Shown here: positions 1 through 7,797 of the stretch, piece by piece
Numbering within the stretch: the first letter of the stretch is position 1
How the letters are laid out: each line of letters opens with the position of its first letter
Source of the DNA: Calditrichia bacterium
GTDB lineage: Bacteria; Calditrichota; Calditrichia; RBG-13-44-9; J075
NCBI GenBank assembly: GCA_028284905.1
Contig: JANQQU010000006.1
Span: forward strand, 1 to 43,616
Reading direction: 5' to 3'
Length of the DNA stretch: 43,616 nt
Translations under genes and position numbers: made by a program
Notes under the pieces: model-generated
Databases searched by the model: none
Told to the model about the DNA's origin: nothing
Seen by the model: the letters and a program-made list of their open reading frames with translations, nothing else

Positions 1-52
1 GCAAATGGGCCAGTAGAGGAAATTCATGAATTTCCTCTACTGGCCCATTTGC
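1..52. repeat. Perfect 52-bp palindrome
   Basis: Bases 1-26 are the exact reverse complement of bases 27-52, with no loop. The outer ten bases (GCAAATGGGC) are the word found in other intergenic repeats of this window. The palindrome lies just upstream of the first gene. It could be a real repeat element or an artefact at a contig edge; the sequence alone cannot decide. Confidence 0.9.
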
Positions 53-82
53 TCGTTTGCTCATTTGCAGTTAAATTCTCTC

Positions 83-856
83 ATGAACGCTTACCTTACC
101 AGCGCACTAATCGTCTTTATTTGCGTCACCTTATTGTGGCTACTTAGCCTCCGTCTACGCGATGCAAGTATCGCCGATATCTTTTGGGGCAGCGGTTTTG
201 CAATCTGTGCCTGGAGCTATTTTCTCTTAATTCCCGGTGAAGCGCATCCCCGGCAATGGCTGATCTGTGTATTGGTAACCATTTGGGCATTGCGTTTATC
301 GGCTTACATTTTCTGGCGGAACCACGGCAAACCGGAAGATTATCGCTACCAGCAGTGGAGAGAAGAAAATGGAACTCAGTGGTGGTGGCGCAGCTATCTC
401 AAAGTTTTTACTCTACAGGGGATGTTGCTCTGGATTATTGCCGCTCCGTTATACGCTGCGCAAATTAATTCACCTGCCCCGGCGCTGGGTTGGATTGATT
501 TGGGTGGCTTGCTGGTTTGGCTGGTTGGTTTTTATTTTGAGGCAGCCGGGGACTGGCAGCTCTCCAAATTTAAGGCAAATCCGGATAATCGCGGCAAACT
601 ATTTACCGAAGGTGTTTGGCGCTACACCCGCCACCCGAATTACTTTGGCGATGCGGCGCAATGGTGGGGATTTTACCTGATCGCCGTTGCAGCCGGCGGT
701 GCCTGGACGATCTTCAGTCCGCTGCTAATGACCTATCTTCTCCTGAAGGTCTCCGGCGTGGCGATGCTGGAGCGGGGGATGAAAAAAAACAAACCGGGTT
801 ATGAGGAGTACATCCGCCGAACTAATGCGTTTTTTCCCTGGTTTCCGCGGGGATGA
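83..856 (+). CDS. DUF1295 family integral membrane protein
   Basis: This is a 257-residue polytopic membrane protein of the DUF1295 / steroid 5-alpha-reductase C-terminal-like family. The first 50 residues contain two hydrophobic helices, and further helices follow around 110-200. The family signature is in the C-terminal third: an RYTRHPNYFGD motif followed by a WWGFYL helix, then a LERGMKKNKPGYEEY segment ending in FFPWFP. Family members are predicted NAD(P)H-dependent lipid or steroid reductases or methyltransferase-like membrane enzymes, but the substrate of this subgroup is not known. The reading frame is open back to an ATG at 26 inside the palindrome; I prefer the ATG at 83 because translation from 26 would read through the repeat. 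Neither start has a convincing ribosome binding site. The gene converges on the cyclase gene with a gap of only 7 bases. Confidence 0.85.
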   Translation: MNAYLTSALIVFICVTLLWLLSLRLRDASIADIFWGSGFAICAWSYFLLIPGEAHPRQWLICVLVTIWALRLSAYIFWRNHGKPEDYRYQQWREENGTQWWWRSYLKVFTLQGMLLWIIAAPLYAAQINSPAPALGWIDLGGLLVWLVGFYFEAAGDWQLSKFKANPDNRGKLFTEGVWRYTRHPNYFGDAAQWWGFYLIAVAAGGAWTIFSPLLMTYLLLKVSGVAMLERGMKKNKPGYEEYIRRTNAFFPWFPRG

Positions 857-863
857 TTGTTGG

Positions 864-1682
864 TTATGACGGGATAACCGGATAAATCAACACCCGGGAA
901 GGGGCGGCATCAAGATTGAAATTGGGGATTTGGATATTGACAATATACTGCCCATCAGGGATATTATTGGGAATATAGAGCATTTCCGTAATCGTTTTAT
1001 GAAAATGGGTATCCGCTGTTTGCAGATGGCTCCCTGCCGGTACATTCCAAAATAAATGATGCCCACTCAAACGTCCCTCGTCAAACATGCGGTCGATGGA
1101 GGGAATATCCACCAGCAGATGCTCCAGGGGAAGTTCGCTTAAATATCCCATCGCATCCAGCGAAAAAAATGGCGGTGCTTCATCGATATAGCGGCGGGAC
1201 TTTTTCGCGGCACCATTCGGCAAAGATCTTACAATTAGCCCTTTTTGAAAAGTTGATGGGCTGTTTTCGAGATGCCTTTCCAGAGAGCTGCGGGTAATCA
1301 TCCGATCTTCGGATTCTTTTTCCGGCTGGTAATTGTCGCTGGTTTGCGCCGCTTTTTCCGGCTGAACGGAAATGAGTGTCGAAGGAATCAGTAACGATTT
1401 TAGCGTGCGGGGAATGGCAATACGTTCATCAAGAATATGGCCGACGCACTCGGTATGAGTGCCATTACAATGCGGCGTCATCACAATTGTATCGACGTTA
1501 CAGCTGCCCCCCCGCCGGGTATCACCGATAAACTGCCCGCTTTCCATACTCGCTGCCCCGGCGCGTTCCGCATCAAAATGATTCGGCTGATCACCATTAA
1601 AATTAAGCGGTATGGAGATATCCTGCGGTTGAGAAAGATCCACAGTATATAACTGATCATCTAATTCTATTTTTACAATCAT
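864..1682 (-). CDS. Cyclase-family metal-dependent hydrolase (kynurenine formamidase-like fold)
   Basis: This 272-residue protein belongs to the cyclase / kynurenine formamidase-like superfamily of metal-dependent hydrolases. The metal site is visible as His71, His76, Glu78 and His82 in HCNGTHTECVGH, with further conserved His residues near the C-terminus (HLFWN and HFHKT). It is the last gene of a minus-strand group: it starts 3 bases after the stop of the ACMSD gene, so the two are almost certainly co-transcribed. That setting makes a role in tryptophan/kynurenine breakdown likely, for example N-formylkynurenine hydrolysis. However, it is longer than typical KynB (about 210 residues) and the metal motif carries Glu where KynB usually has Asp, so the substrate is open. 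A weak AAGAG element precedes the ATG at 1682. Confidence 0.85.
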   Translation of the reverse strand: MIVKIELDDQLYTVDLSQPQDISIPLNFNGDQPNHFDAERAGAASMESGQFIGDTRRGGSCNVDTIVMTPHCNGTHTECVGHILDERIAIPRTLKSLLIPSTLISVQPEKAAQTSDNYQPEKESEDRMITRSSLERHLENSPSTFQKGLIVRSLPNGAAKKSRRYIDEAPPFFSLDAMGYLSELPLEHLLVDIPSIDRMFDEGRLSGHHLFWNVPAGSHLQTADTHFHKTITEMLYIPNNIPDGQYIVNIQIPNFNLDAAPSRVLIYPVIPS

Positions 1683-1685
1683 CTC

Positions 1686-2702
1686 TTATTCTTGAAACTT
1701 ATCCTTGCCAAGATTCAGCCACTCCAGCGCTGCACCACTAAGGAGCATTTCACGGGTTGCCTCATCGATATTACTCATAGATTCTATTAATTTACCCGGT
1801 TCAAGTTCCCCTAATGGAAAAGGATAATCGGTTCCCAGGGCAATTCGGTTCGCACCAATAAGATCAATCAGGTATGATAACACTTGCGGATCGTGCACCA
1901 GAGAGTCGATAAAAAACTTGCCGAGATACTCCCGTGGATTCACGTCATTATCAACTGCGCATAAATCCGGACGAACATTATATCCATGTTCGATGCGGCC
2001 AATCGTTGCGGGAAAAGAACCGCCGCCATGGGCAAAGGCGACCCGCAACTTGGGCAGACGTTCAAACACGCCACTAAAGATCATCGAACATATTGCCAGG
2101 GAAGTTTCTGCAGGCATCCCCACTAACCAGGGCAGCCAGTATTTCTCCATTTTGCTTTTTCCCATCATATCCCAGGGATGGACAAAAATTGCCGCGCCAA
2201 TTTCTTCCGCCGCCTGAAAAAAAGGAAACAGCGCCGGATCGCTTAAATTCCAGTCGTTGATATGGCTGCCGATTTCCACCCCGGCCAGACCAAGTTCCTT
2301 CACGCAGCGCTCCATTTCCCGAATGGCTAAATCCGGCGCTTGCATAGGAAGGGTGCCCAAACCGATAAAGCGCTGCGGATAGTCGGCCACAATTCCGGCA
2401 ATATGGTCATTGAGAAAGCGGGACAGTTGCAGTGTATCTGCCGGTTTTGCCCAATAGCTGAACATCACCGGAATTGTAGAGAGCACCTGCACATCCACCG
2501 AAAAGTGATTGCATTCTTCCATTCGCCTTTCCGGAGACCAGCAGTTGTCCTGAATTTCCCGAAAGAAGTGGTCATCCATCATCATACGCGCGCAACAAGG
2601 CTTATGATGATCCAGATGAATAAATCCCCCGTAACCGAATTTATCTTTCCAGCGAGGCATTTTTTCCGGAATGATATGAGTATGGATATCAATTTTCAGC
2701 AT
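1686..2702 (-). CDS. nbaD: 2-amino-3-carboxymuconate-6-semialdehyde decarboxylase (ACMSD)
   Basis: This 338-residue amidohydrolase-superfamily enzyme decarboxylates 2-amino-3-carboxymuconate semialdehyde, the ring-opening product of 3-hydroxyanthranilate, to 2-aminomuconate semialdehyde. This diverts carbon from quinolinate/NAD synthesis to catabolism. The zinc site is visible: His7 and His9 in DIHTH, the FVHPWDMMG histidine, HGGGSFP and the Asp of GTDYPFPLGE. From memory, long stretches are nearly identical to animal ACMSD (NCWSPE, VPVMFSYWAKP-like, YWLPWLVGMPAET, LGTDYPFPLGELEPGKLIES), so the call is strong. I chose the ATG at 2702; an in-frame GTG lies two codons upstream. It sits between the 3-hydroxyanthranilate dioxygenase gene, whose product feeds it, and the cyclase gene. 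A short GCCCATTTG repeat separates it from the dioxygenase gene. Confidence 0.96.
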   Translation of the reverse strand: MLKIDIHTHIIPEKMPRWKDKFGYGGFIHLDHHKPCCARMMMDDHFFREIQDNCWSPERRMEECNHFSVDVQVLSTIPVMFSYWAKPADTLQLSRFLNDHIAGIVADYPQRFIGLGTLPMQAPDLAIREMERCVKELGLAGVEIGSHINDWNLSDPALFPFFQAAEEIGAAIFVHPWDMMGKSKMEKYWLPWLVGMPAETSLAICSMIFSGVFERLPKLRVAFAHGGGSFPATIGRIEHGYNVRPDLCAVDNDVNPREYLGKFFIDSLVHDPQVLSYLIDLIGANRIALGTDYPFPLGELEPGKLIESMSNIDEATREMLLSGAALEWLNLGKDKFQE

Positions 2703-2777
2703 AGTCACTATTCAGTATTTGGAAAACCCTAATCAATCTAAATTGTTCATTCTTAAAATGATAAAAAAACAGCATCT

Positions 2778-2799
2778 TTGCCCATTTGCCCATTTGCAA
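2778..2799. repeat. Short GCCCATTTG direct repeat
   Basis: The word CCCATTTG occurs twice in a row here. The same word occurs in the elements at 1-70, 7551-7586 and 26093-26130. It lies in the 99-base gap between the dioxygenase and ACMSD genes, so it would be part of the operon transcript. Confidence 0.75.
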
Positions 2800-2801
2800 T
2801 A

Positions 2802-3320
2802 TCACTTCGGCGCTGCCATCACTGCACCGCAGCTTTTACAAGTGCGATGCTCAGTGCTTTCGAAAAAGCGATTCATTACCGGTGGTAATTGGGTAACTAT
2901 ATTCTTTAACTCAAAATATTCATCATATAATTTATCGCCACATTTTTCGCAGTACCACTGGAAGCCATCCTGTTCTCCCTTATTTCTCTTTCGCTCAATC
3001 ACCAAACCAACAGTATTGGCAGGGCGTTGCGGCGAATGCGGCACTTTTGGCGGCAACAGATAAATATCACCTTCCCGGATGGGAATATCGACGACCTCAT
3101 TGCCATCCATTACTTTCAGGGTAATATCGCCTTCAATCTGATAGAAAAATTCCTCGCCCTCATTATAATGAAAATCCTTCCGGGCATTCGGTCCGCCGAC
3201 AACCATCACGATAAAATCTTCGGCTTCTTCGTAAACCATTTTATTGCCAACCGGTGGTTTTAACAAGTCGCGATGATCTTCAATCCATTGCTTGAAGTTA
3301 AATGCCGTAAACTTACTCAT
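2802..3320 (-). CDS. nbaC: 3-hydroxyanthranilate 3,4-dioxygenase
   Basis: This 172-residue cupin opens the ring of 3-hydroxyanthranilate with O2 to give 2-amino-3-carboxymuconate semialdehyde. The iron ligands are His51, Glu57 and His95 (HYNEGEEFFYQ and VPHSPQRP), and the substrate-binding arginines match at Arg47 and Arg99. The C-terminus carries the rubredoxin-like second metal site of bacterial enzymes, Cys124/Cys127 and Cys161/Cys164. The frame stays open upstream to 3509, but the true start is the ATG at 3320. It is preceded by a strong GGAGG at the right distance, and the family begins MxKFxAFNFxxW. It is the first gene of the minus-strand kynurenine-type operon and lies about 150 nt downstream of a perfect sigma70 promoter. 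Confidence 0.96.
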   Translation of the reverse strand: MSKFTAFNFKQWIEDHRDLLKPPVGNKMVYEEAEDFIVMVVGGPNARKDFHYNEGEEFFYQIEGDITLKVMDGNEVVDIPIREGDIYLLPPKVPHSPQRPANTVGLVIERKRNKGEQDGFQWYCEKCGDKLYDEYFELKNIVTQLPPVMNRFFESTEHRTCKSCGAVMAAPK

Positions 3321-3480
3321 TGTAGCCTCCATTGTTGAATATCTGACGAAGCAAAAATTGGGGTGAAAACAGTTTATCCAAGAATTCTGATTGTTGGATG
3401 ATTCTGATATCGTAGAAAAAATATGGTAGTGTAAAGGACGGAAAGGTTTATCCCACCTGCACGCTTTCACATCCTCTATT

Positions 3481-3509
3481 ATTATACAGGTTTTCGGGGA
3501 AGCTGTCAA
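3481..3509 (-). promoter_or_regulatory. Perfect-consensus sigma70 promoter of the 3-hydroxyanthranilate operon
   Basis: On the minus strand, TTGACA (3509-3504) and TATAAT (3486-3481) are separated by exactly 17 bases. Both hexamers match the textbook consensus at all positions. The predicted start near 3474 leaves a leader of about 150 nt before the dioxygenase ATG. The leader contains a 6-bp stem (ATCCAA/TTGGAT) close to the gene, which might be regulatory. Confidence 0.85.
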
Positions 3510-3515
3510 CAGCTA

Positions 3516-3638
3516 AATGGAATGCGGAATGTCGAATGCGGAAGTTTGAATGCGGAATTACAAATGCGGAAGTTTGAATGCGGAATGCGGAAGTTTAAAT
3601 TCCTAATTCTCAATTCCGCATTCGAACTTCCGCATTTC
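3516..3638. repeat. AATGCGGAA short-word repeat array with inverted copies
   Basis: The word AATGCGGAA/T recurs about five times in direct orientation from 3520 to 3592. Two inverted copies (TTCCGCATT) follow at about 3613-3638. The array can fold into a long hairpin. It ends at the stop codon of the FtsX permease gene and so could act as its transcription end. The word is unrelated to that of the other intergenic repeats, though the architecture is similar. Confidence 0.85.
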
Positions 3639-3640
3639 CA

Positions 3641-6064
3641 TCATTCGTATTTCAGGGCATCGACTGGATTTGCAAGGGCTGCTTTAATCGACTGATAGCT
3701 GACGGTTAGTAAGGCGATTAGCAATGCTGCGCCACCGGCGAGTAAGAACGTGCCGACACCGGGGTTAATCCGGTAGGCAAACTCCTGTAACCAATAATCC
3801 ATTCCCAGCCAGGCGAGCGGCCAGGCAATCAGATTTGCGAAGAGCACTAATAGCAGGAAGTCCCGGGCTATCAAGGTCACCACACTGCCCACTGATGCAC
3901 CGAGTACTTTCCGGACACCGATTTCTTTCGAGCGTTGCCGGGCACTAAAAGCCGTGAGTCCGAACAATCCCAGACAAGCGACAACTATGGCAATAATTGC
4001 GAAGTTCAGGAATACTTTGCTCAGCCGGCTTTCTGCTTCATACTGAGAGGCAAAATCGTCGTTAACAAACGTATACTCGAAGGGATAATTGGGATATATT
4101 TGCTGCCATTGCTTTTCCAGCGCGGACAATGTTCCGGCAAGATTCCCTTCGCCGATTTTAATCGCCAGGTTATCAAGGTTATCTTGATCGATAACGATCA
4201 TCATCGGATCAATCGCCACTTGCAGAGAAACATGATGATAATCGCGCACGACACCGATAACTGTCCGCGAGCGGTTTTCCGATCCCCAGTAAATCTTTTT
4301 CCCCAACGCGTCCTCATTCCAGCCAACCATCTTTGCGAGGGTCTCGTTGATAATGACAGCCTCGCTGGAATCGCTCGCCAGTGCCGGCGAAAAATTCCGC
4401 CCAGCAGTTAGCCCAATATCAAAAGTATTCAGAAAGTCTTCGTCAACCGCATTTACCTGCACTGTCACAAACTCTTCCGGTGGTGTATCTTCGGGACGAA
4501 TCGAGTTCAGGCGCTTGTCATTTTTTCCTGGCGCTTCGGACATCGCCGCCACGTTCACGACGCCCGCCACCCGGGAGAGCTCTTTTTTCACCAATTCGTA
4601 TTTAGCGCTAAAACCGGCTTCCCGAATTGGCACCGTAATAATTTGCTCGCTGTTCAACCCCAGCTCTTTTTCCTGAAAATATTGCATTTGCTGCCAAACC
4701 ACCAAAGTCGCAATAATCAGCATAATTGAAATGGAGAACTGAAAAACAACCAACGTTTTCCGAACACCGAGCATGGAAAACAACTGTTTTCCGGTGGCTT
4801 TTGCAGCGGCCATTTTGCTGCTACCTTTTAGCGTGTCCACCGGTTGAAAGCTGGATAGCGCCAGTGCCGGATAAATACCGGCAATTCCCCCGACCAGCAA
4901 TGTTATTCCCAGGAGGCCGAGCCAGATTTGCGGGTCGCCAATATAATTGAGCGACAGTTCTTTTTCCGCCAGAGCATTGAAATAAGGCAAAATTAATTCT
5001 ACCAAAACGATGGTTAAAACCAGAGACAGTGCTGTCATCACAAAGGCTTCCCCAAGGAACTGACGGATCAACTGCCAGCGGACAGCCCCAAGCACTTTCC
5101 GAATACCGACTTCCCGGGCCCGGTCCATGGAACGGGCAGTGGCCAGATTCATGAAATTAATGCAGGCGATTACCAGGATAAAAAAGGCGATACTGAGGAA
5201 AATATAGATGTAGGTAATATTACCTTTCTCGGCAATCTCATTGGCGAGATCGTTATAGAGGTGAATTTTCCCCATTGGCTCCAGGGATAATTGAAAAAAG
5301 GAGGTAGCCTGATCGCCAAGCGCAGTCATATGGGTGGCAATCAGATTCGGGAATTGTGCCTGTAATGCATCTGCCCGGGATGGATCGCTGAGCAGCAGGT
5401 AAGTGACCGCGCCGGAAATATCCATGATTTGCTCAAAATTTCCACCGGCCATTGCATTTAAGCTATTGTAGGAAGCGAGGCAATCGAATTTCAGATGGGA
5501 ATTCCCCGGTATCTTCGCCAGAATCCCGGTAATTTTATAATCATGGGTATTCTCATAGCGCAGCACTTTCCCGATGGGATCCTCCCCGGGAAAATAACGG
5601 GCGGCCGCCGCTTCGGTCATCACCAGCGAGTATGGTTCTGCCAAAGCCGTTTCCGGATTCCCCCGTTGTAAGGTAAAATCGAACATATCGAACAGGGCGG
5701 CATCTGCGAAAAAGAAACGCTCTTCGTATAACTGCAAATCACCATCGCTCAACAGGGTTTTTTCCGCCTCTTTCAAGCGAACATATTCGGTAACTTCCGG
5801 ATAGGTTTCCTCCATAATCGGACCGATGAGCGGAGAGGTTGTCGCAACATCCATCGCTCCGGTATCCAGGTTGATTGTGAGATTCACCCGAAAGATATTA
5901 TCCTTCTGTTTATGGAAGTCATCAAAACTTAATTCATCACGAATAAAGAGGAGAATCAACACGCAGCAGGCCATGCCAATAGCCAGTCCAGCCACGTTAA
6001 TAAAGGCGTAGCCCTTGTATTTCATTAATACTCTCAGGGCAATTTTCAGGTAATTTTTCAGCAT
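3641..6064 (-). CDS. FtsX/MacB-type ABC transporter permease (two FtsX units)
   Basis: This 807-residue permease belongs to the large double-FtsX family. It has an N-terminal membrane helix (about 20-41), a MacB-like periplasmic domain to about 285, a first FtsX block of helices (about 287-420, with the RSMDRAREVGIRKVLGA motif), a further helix at about 445, a second periplasmic domain to about 680, and a second FtsX block (RQRSKEIGVRKVLGAS then three helices). The paired EVGIRKVLGA-like motifs are the cytoplasmic coupling segments that contact the ATPase. Such proteins act in mechanotransmission-type export or lipoprotein and antimicrobial efflux. No ATPase gene is adjacent, so its partner must be elsewhere. 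The start at 6064 has only a weak GGTG upstream. Confidence 0.93.
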   Translation of the reverse strand: MLKNYLKIALRVLMKYKGYAFINVAGLAIGMACCVLILLFIRDELSFDDFHKQKDNIFRVNLTINLDTGAMDVATTSPLIGPIMEETYPEVTEYVRLKEAEKTLLSDGDLQLYEERFFFADAALFDMFDFTLQRGNPETALAEPYSLVMTEAAAARYFPGEDPIGKVLRYENTHDYKITGILAKIPGNSHLKFDCLASYNSLNAMAGGNFEQIMDISGAVTYLLLSDPSRADALQAQFPNLIATHMTALGDQATSFFQLSLEPMGKIHLYNDLANEIAEKGNITYIYIFLSIAFFILVIACINFMNLATARSMDRAREVGIRKVLGAVRWQLIRQFLGEAFVMTALSLVLTIVLVELILPYFNALAEKELSLNYIGDPQIWLGLLGITLLVGGIAGIYPALALSSFQPVDTLKGSSKMAAAKATGKQLFSMLGVRKTLVVFQFSISIMLIIATLVVWQQMQYFQEKELGLNSEQIITVPIREAGFSAKYELVKKELSRVAGVVNVAAMSEAPGKNDKRLNSIRPEDTPPEEFVTVQVNAVDEDFLNTFDIGLTAGRNFSPALASDSSEAVIINETLAKMVGWNEDALGKKIYWGSENRSRTVIGVVRDYHHVSLQVAIDPMMIVIDQDNLDNLAIKIGEGNLAGTLSALEKQWQQIYPNYPFEYTFVNDDFASQYEAESRLSKVFLNFAIIAIVVACLGLFGLTAFSARQRSKEIGVRKVLGASVGSVVTLIARDFLLLVLFANLIAWPLAWLGMDYWLQEFAYRINPGVGTFLLAGGAALLIALLTVSYQSIKAALANPVDALKYE

Positions 6065-6254
6065 AATTGTTCACCATTGAATTTTAGTAATATTTTTCTA
6101 CTCGCACGGTGCCTGACCATTTTTCATTTGCCTGATCCGGCATATTAATCGGCTGTAGCAAATATTCCGTTTTTGAGAGAATATTAAATAAATCAACTTC
6201 AACAATTATACCAATCGCCAAAGATGCATAACATCGCCTTTTTTATACCATTCA

Positions 6255-6293
6255 TTGTCCGCTAACAGGTCAATACTGATCGCTGGCGGACAA
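6255..6293 (-). other. Inverted repeat (8-bp stem) downstream of the dehydrogenase gene
   Basis: TTGTCCGC at 6255-6262 pairs with GCGGACAA at 6286-6293 around a 23-base loop. It lies 10 bases beyond the stop of the dehydrogenase lipoprotein gene and upstream of the FtsX gene. There is no adjacent U-run on the minus strand, so it is a weak terminator candidate or an operator-like site. Confidence 0.4.
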
Positions 6294-6303
6294 CATATAT
6301 TCA

Positions 6304-7461
6304 TTACTCTCCGTGATAACTGATGCGATAAATTTTATGCGCAAAATCATCGGATACCAGTAATGCGCCATCGGGCATTACCAGTACATCTACCGGCCGA
6401 CCGCTAACTTCCTCGCCATTTAACCAGCCTTCGGCGAAGACATTATAGCTTTGCGCCTCGCTGCCATCATGACGTACCAGCGTAATACGATAACCGATCG
6501 GCGTCGAACGATTCCAGGAACCATGCTCAGCTATAAAGATTTGGTTCCGGTAACTTTCCGGAAACATACTACCGGTATAAAAGCGCATTCCCAGTGCAGC
6601 GACATGCGGGCCGAGCGGCATTACCGGCGGTGTAAAATCGCTGCAGGGACGGCTGTTAAATTCCGGATCGGCAACTGTGCCGCCATGGCAATAGGGATAG
6701 CCAAAGTGCATATCTGCGGACGGTGCCCGATTTAACTCATCCGGCGGAGAATCGTCTCCGAGATGATCACGGCCATTGTCGGTAAACCACAATTCATTAT
6801 TTTGCGGATGCCAGTCGAAACCAACCGTATTGCGCACGCCATGGGCAAAGACTTCATAGTCGCTGCCATCGGGATTCATCCGGGTGATGGATGCGTAACG
6901 CTCATCGGTGTTGCTGTTGTCGCAAATATTGCAGGGCGCGCCAACCGGCACGTACAATTTACCATCAGGGCCAAAACGAATGAATTTCCAACCGTGATGC
7001 GTATCGGAAGGAAAATTGTCGCTGATCAGCACCGGCTCTCCGGGATTTTCCAGATTCGCTTCGATATTATCATAACGCCAAACTTTGTTTACTTCTGCGA
7101 CATAGAGGGAACCATCGCGAAAGGCAACACCGTTGGGCATATTTAAACCACTGGCAATCGTTAGTACCCGATCGGCCCGTTGATCAGCGTCATCATCCAA
7201 TACAGCATAGACATTTCCACCGCTGCGATTCCCAACGAAGATTGTCCCGTTATCTCCCCGGGCCAGTGAGCGGGCATTGGGAACATCTTCCGCGTAAACC
7301 GTGATGGAAAAACCGGGTGGTAGAGAGATGTCTCCCAGGGAAGGATCGCTGCCGTTATCGCCAGAGTTGCTACTACTGGAACAACTGCTAAACAGCATTG
7401 CCAGGAACAGCAACGCCGTAATAAGCGTATACCAGCTGCGCAAAACTTTATTCTGTTGCAT
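6304..7461 (-). CDS. PQQ-type sugar (sorbosone) dehydrogenase-like lipoprotein
   Basis: This 385-residue lipoprotein has a signal sequence with lipobox LFSSC (lipidated Cys27), followed by a Ser/Asn/Gly-rich linker and a six-bladed propeller of the glucose/sorbosone dehydrogenase family. Visible signatures include LPPGFSITVYAEDVPNARSL near the start of the propeller, NGVAFRDGSLYVAE, HHGWKFIRFGPDGKLYV, the PPDELNR segment, and a C-terminal GRPVDVLVMPDGALLVSDD repeat. Members oxidise sugars or related alcohols with PQQ in the periplasm, but many homologues have unknown substrates and unproven cofactor use. A GGAGATA ribosome binding site precedes the ATG at 7461. It is transcribed divergently from the PorV-like gene. 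Confidence 0.88.
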   Translation of the reverse strand: MQQNKVLRSWYTLITALLFLAMLFSSCSSSSNSGDNGSDPSLGDISLPPGFSITVYAEDVPNARSLARGDNGTIFVGNRSGGNVYAVLDDDADQRADRVLTIASGLNMPNGVAFRDGSLYVAEVNKVWRYDNIEANLENPGEPVLISDNFPSDTHHGWKFIRFGPDGKLYVPVGAPCNICDNSNTDERYASITRMNPDGSDYEVFAHGVRNTVGFDWHPQNNELWFTDNGRDHLGDDSPPDELNRAPSADMHFGYPYCHGGTVADPEFNSRPCSDFTPPVMPLGPHVAALGMRFYTGSMFPESYRNQIFIAEHGSWNRSTPIGYRITLVRHDGSEAQSYNVFAEGWLNGEEVSGRPVDVLVMPDGALLVSDDFAHKIYRISYHGE

Positions 7462-7550
7462 ATTATCTCCGTAATTACTTTTGTAAGAGTTTTCTAGTAT
7501 GCTGCCATATTTTGATAATAAGGATTATTTTTCATACCGACAAAATTACT

Positions 7551-7586
7551 GCCCATTTGTAAATTTGCAAATGGGCAAATGGGCAA
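7551..7586. repeat. GCCCATTTG inverted/direct repeat element
   Basis: GCCCATTTG at 7551-7559 pairs with CAAATGGGC at 7568-7576, and a further direct AAATGGGC copy follows. It lies in the 336-base divergent region between the dehydrogenase and PorV-like genes. The rest of this region is AT-rich and probably holds both promoters: a TTGACT-N17-TTTATT candidate for the plus strand starts near 7665. Confidence 0.8.
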
Positions 7587-7797
7587 CGAAGTCATCACAC
7601 ATCAGTTGAGAATGCGTCAATAAACCTTTTTGCGAATTATTTGATACTTCATTCAGTAGTTCTTGACTATATCTGATTTTATTTTTTTATTGATGTGTTA
7701 TTTTGTGCGACAGATGTGTAGAACAAATAACGGAATTTTGTATATCCTGATGATATATAGTAGTTAACGCCATTAACGGATTTATCCTGAGGAATTT

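Noticed and set aside
864-1682. Firm naming of the cyclase as kynurenine formamidase KynB
   Set aside because: Context fits, but length and the Glu in the metal motif differ from typical KynB, so only the family is called.
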